Part shown: positions 5,708 to 5,824 of the stretch, in pieces
Layout of the letters: the number at the start of each line of letters is the position of its first letter
How positions within the stretch are numbered: position 1 is the stretch's first letter
Origin: Chloroflexota bacterium
GTDB lineage: Bacteria; Chloroflexota; Dehalococcoidia; Tepidiformales; Tepidiformaceae
Direction of reading: 5' to 3'
Length of the DNA: 5,824 nucleotides
NCBI GenBank assembly: GCA_963169135.1
Contig: CAUJEQ010000229.1
Location: forward strand, 1-5,824
The notes under the pieces: generated by a model
Databases searched by the model: none
The model's input: the letters and a program-made list of their open reading frames with translations, nothing else
What the model was told of the DNA's origin: nothing
Program-made: the position numbers and the translations under genes

Positions 5708-5824
5708 CTACTCCCCGCGCAGGATGAGCGAGACTTGTTCGCTCATCAGCCCGCCGTTGCCGTGCACGAAGACCGTGTCGCAGCGCTTTAGCTGCCGGTC
5801 GCCGGCCCGGCCCGTCATCTGCAG
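5708..5824 (-). CDS. thiolase (acetyl-CoA acyltransferase-like), C-terminal part (cut by window edge)
   Basis: The last 38 residues are visible, ending at the TAG at 5710-5708. They read TGRAGDRQL, then VFVHGNGGLMSEQVSLIL. The RQ..GxAGDRQ-like block and the HGNGG motif near the C-terminus are typical of SCP-x/lipid-transfer-type thiolases, which cleave or form beta-ketoacyl-CoA. The catalytic cysteine and most of the enzyme lie beyond the edge. It directly precedes the zinc-ribbon/OB-fold gene, a pairing known for this thiolase group. Which thiolase reaction is catalysed cannot be told from this piece. Confidence 0.85.
   Translation of the reverse strand: MQMTGRAGDRQLKRCDTVFVHGNGGLMSEQVSLILRGE

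Overview
The window is about 5.8 kb of gene-dense, high-G+C bacterial DNA. Hand-counted 60-base samples give about 72% G+C in the GMC oxidoreductase gene and about 59% in the toxin gene. Genes are tightly packed, have Shine-Dalgarno sites or a TANNNT-type -10 box, and use GTG and TTG starts. The organism cannot be fixed from sequence alone. A split two-subunit NDP-forming acyl-CoA synthetase, a thiolase/OB-fold pair, a GMC oxidoreductase and a DUF6886-like protein together would fit a Chloroflexota (Dehalococcoidia/SAR202-like) genome. This is a weak inference, and an actinobacterial or other high-G+C origin is not excluded.

Layout, left to right. Positions 1-2389 (minus strand) hold an operon read leftwards: the beta (ATP-grasp) subunit, then the alpha (CoA-binding/ligase) subunit of an NDP-forming acyl-CoA synthetase, then the N-terminus of an aldo/keto reductase cut by the window edge. 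A candidate sigma70-type promoter lies in front of the beta gene. Positions 2390-2552 form a divergent intergenic region with an 8-bp inverted repeat. Positions 2553-4091 (plus) encode a complete FAD-dependent GMC-family oxidoreductase. Positions 4124-4724 (plus) encode a type II toxin-antitoxin pair, a ribbon-helix-helix antitoxin and a MazF/PemK-like toxin that starts with TTG inside the antitoxin gene. Positions 4756-5298 (plus) encode a DUF6886-like protein of unknown function. Positions 5285-5824 (minus) hold the end of a second leftward operon: the C-terminus of a thiolase, then a DUF35-type zinc-ribbon/OB-fold acyl-CoA-binding protein whose 3' end overlaps the DUF6886-like gene tail-to-tail by 14 bases.

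How the genes may work together: the acyl-CoA synthetase can gain ATP from an acyl-CoA or activate an acid. The thiolase/OB-fold pair makes or cleaves beta-ketoacyl-CoA. The aldo/keto reductase and GMC enzyme interconvert carbonyls and alcohols. The general theme is therefore acyl-CoA and alcohol/carbonyl metabolism, with a toxin-antitoxin cassette inserted in the middle. A single pathway joining them is inference only.

No gene-free stretch exceeds 300 bases; the longest is the 163-base divergent region at 2390-2552. I saw no tRNA, rRNA, CRISPR array, insertion sequence or convincing rho-independent terminator. I did not find a clearly new biological system. The points most worth a second look are the toxin-antitoxin module (leaderless antitoxin, TTG-start toxin, possible serine replacement in the toxin active site) and the divergent regulatory region.
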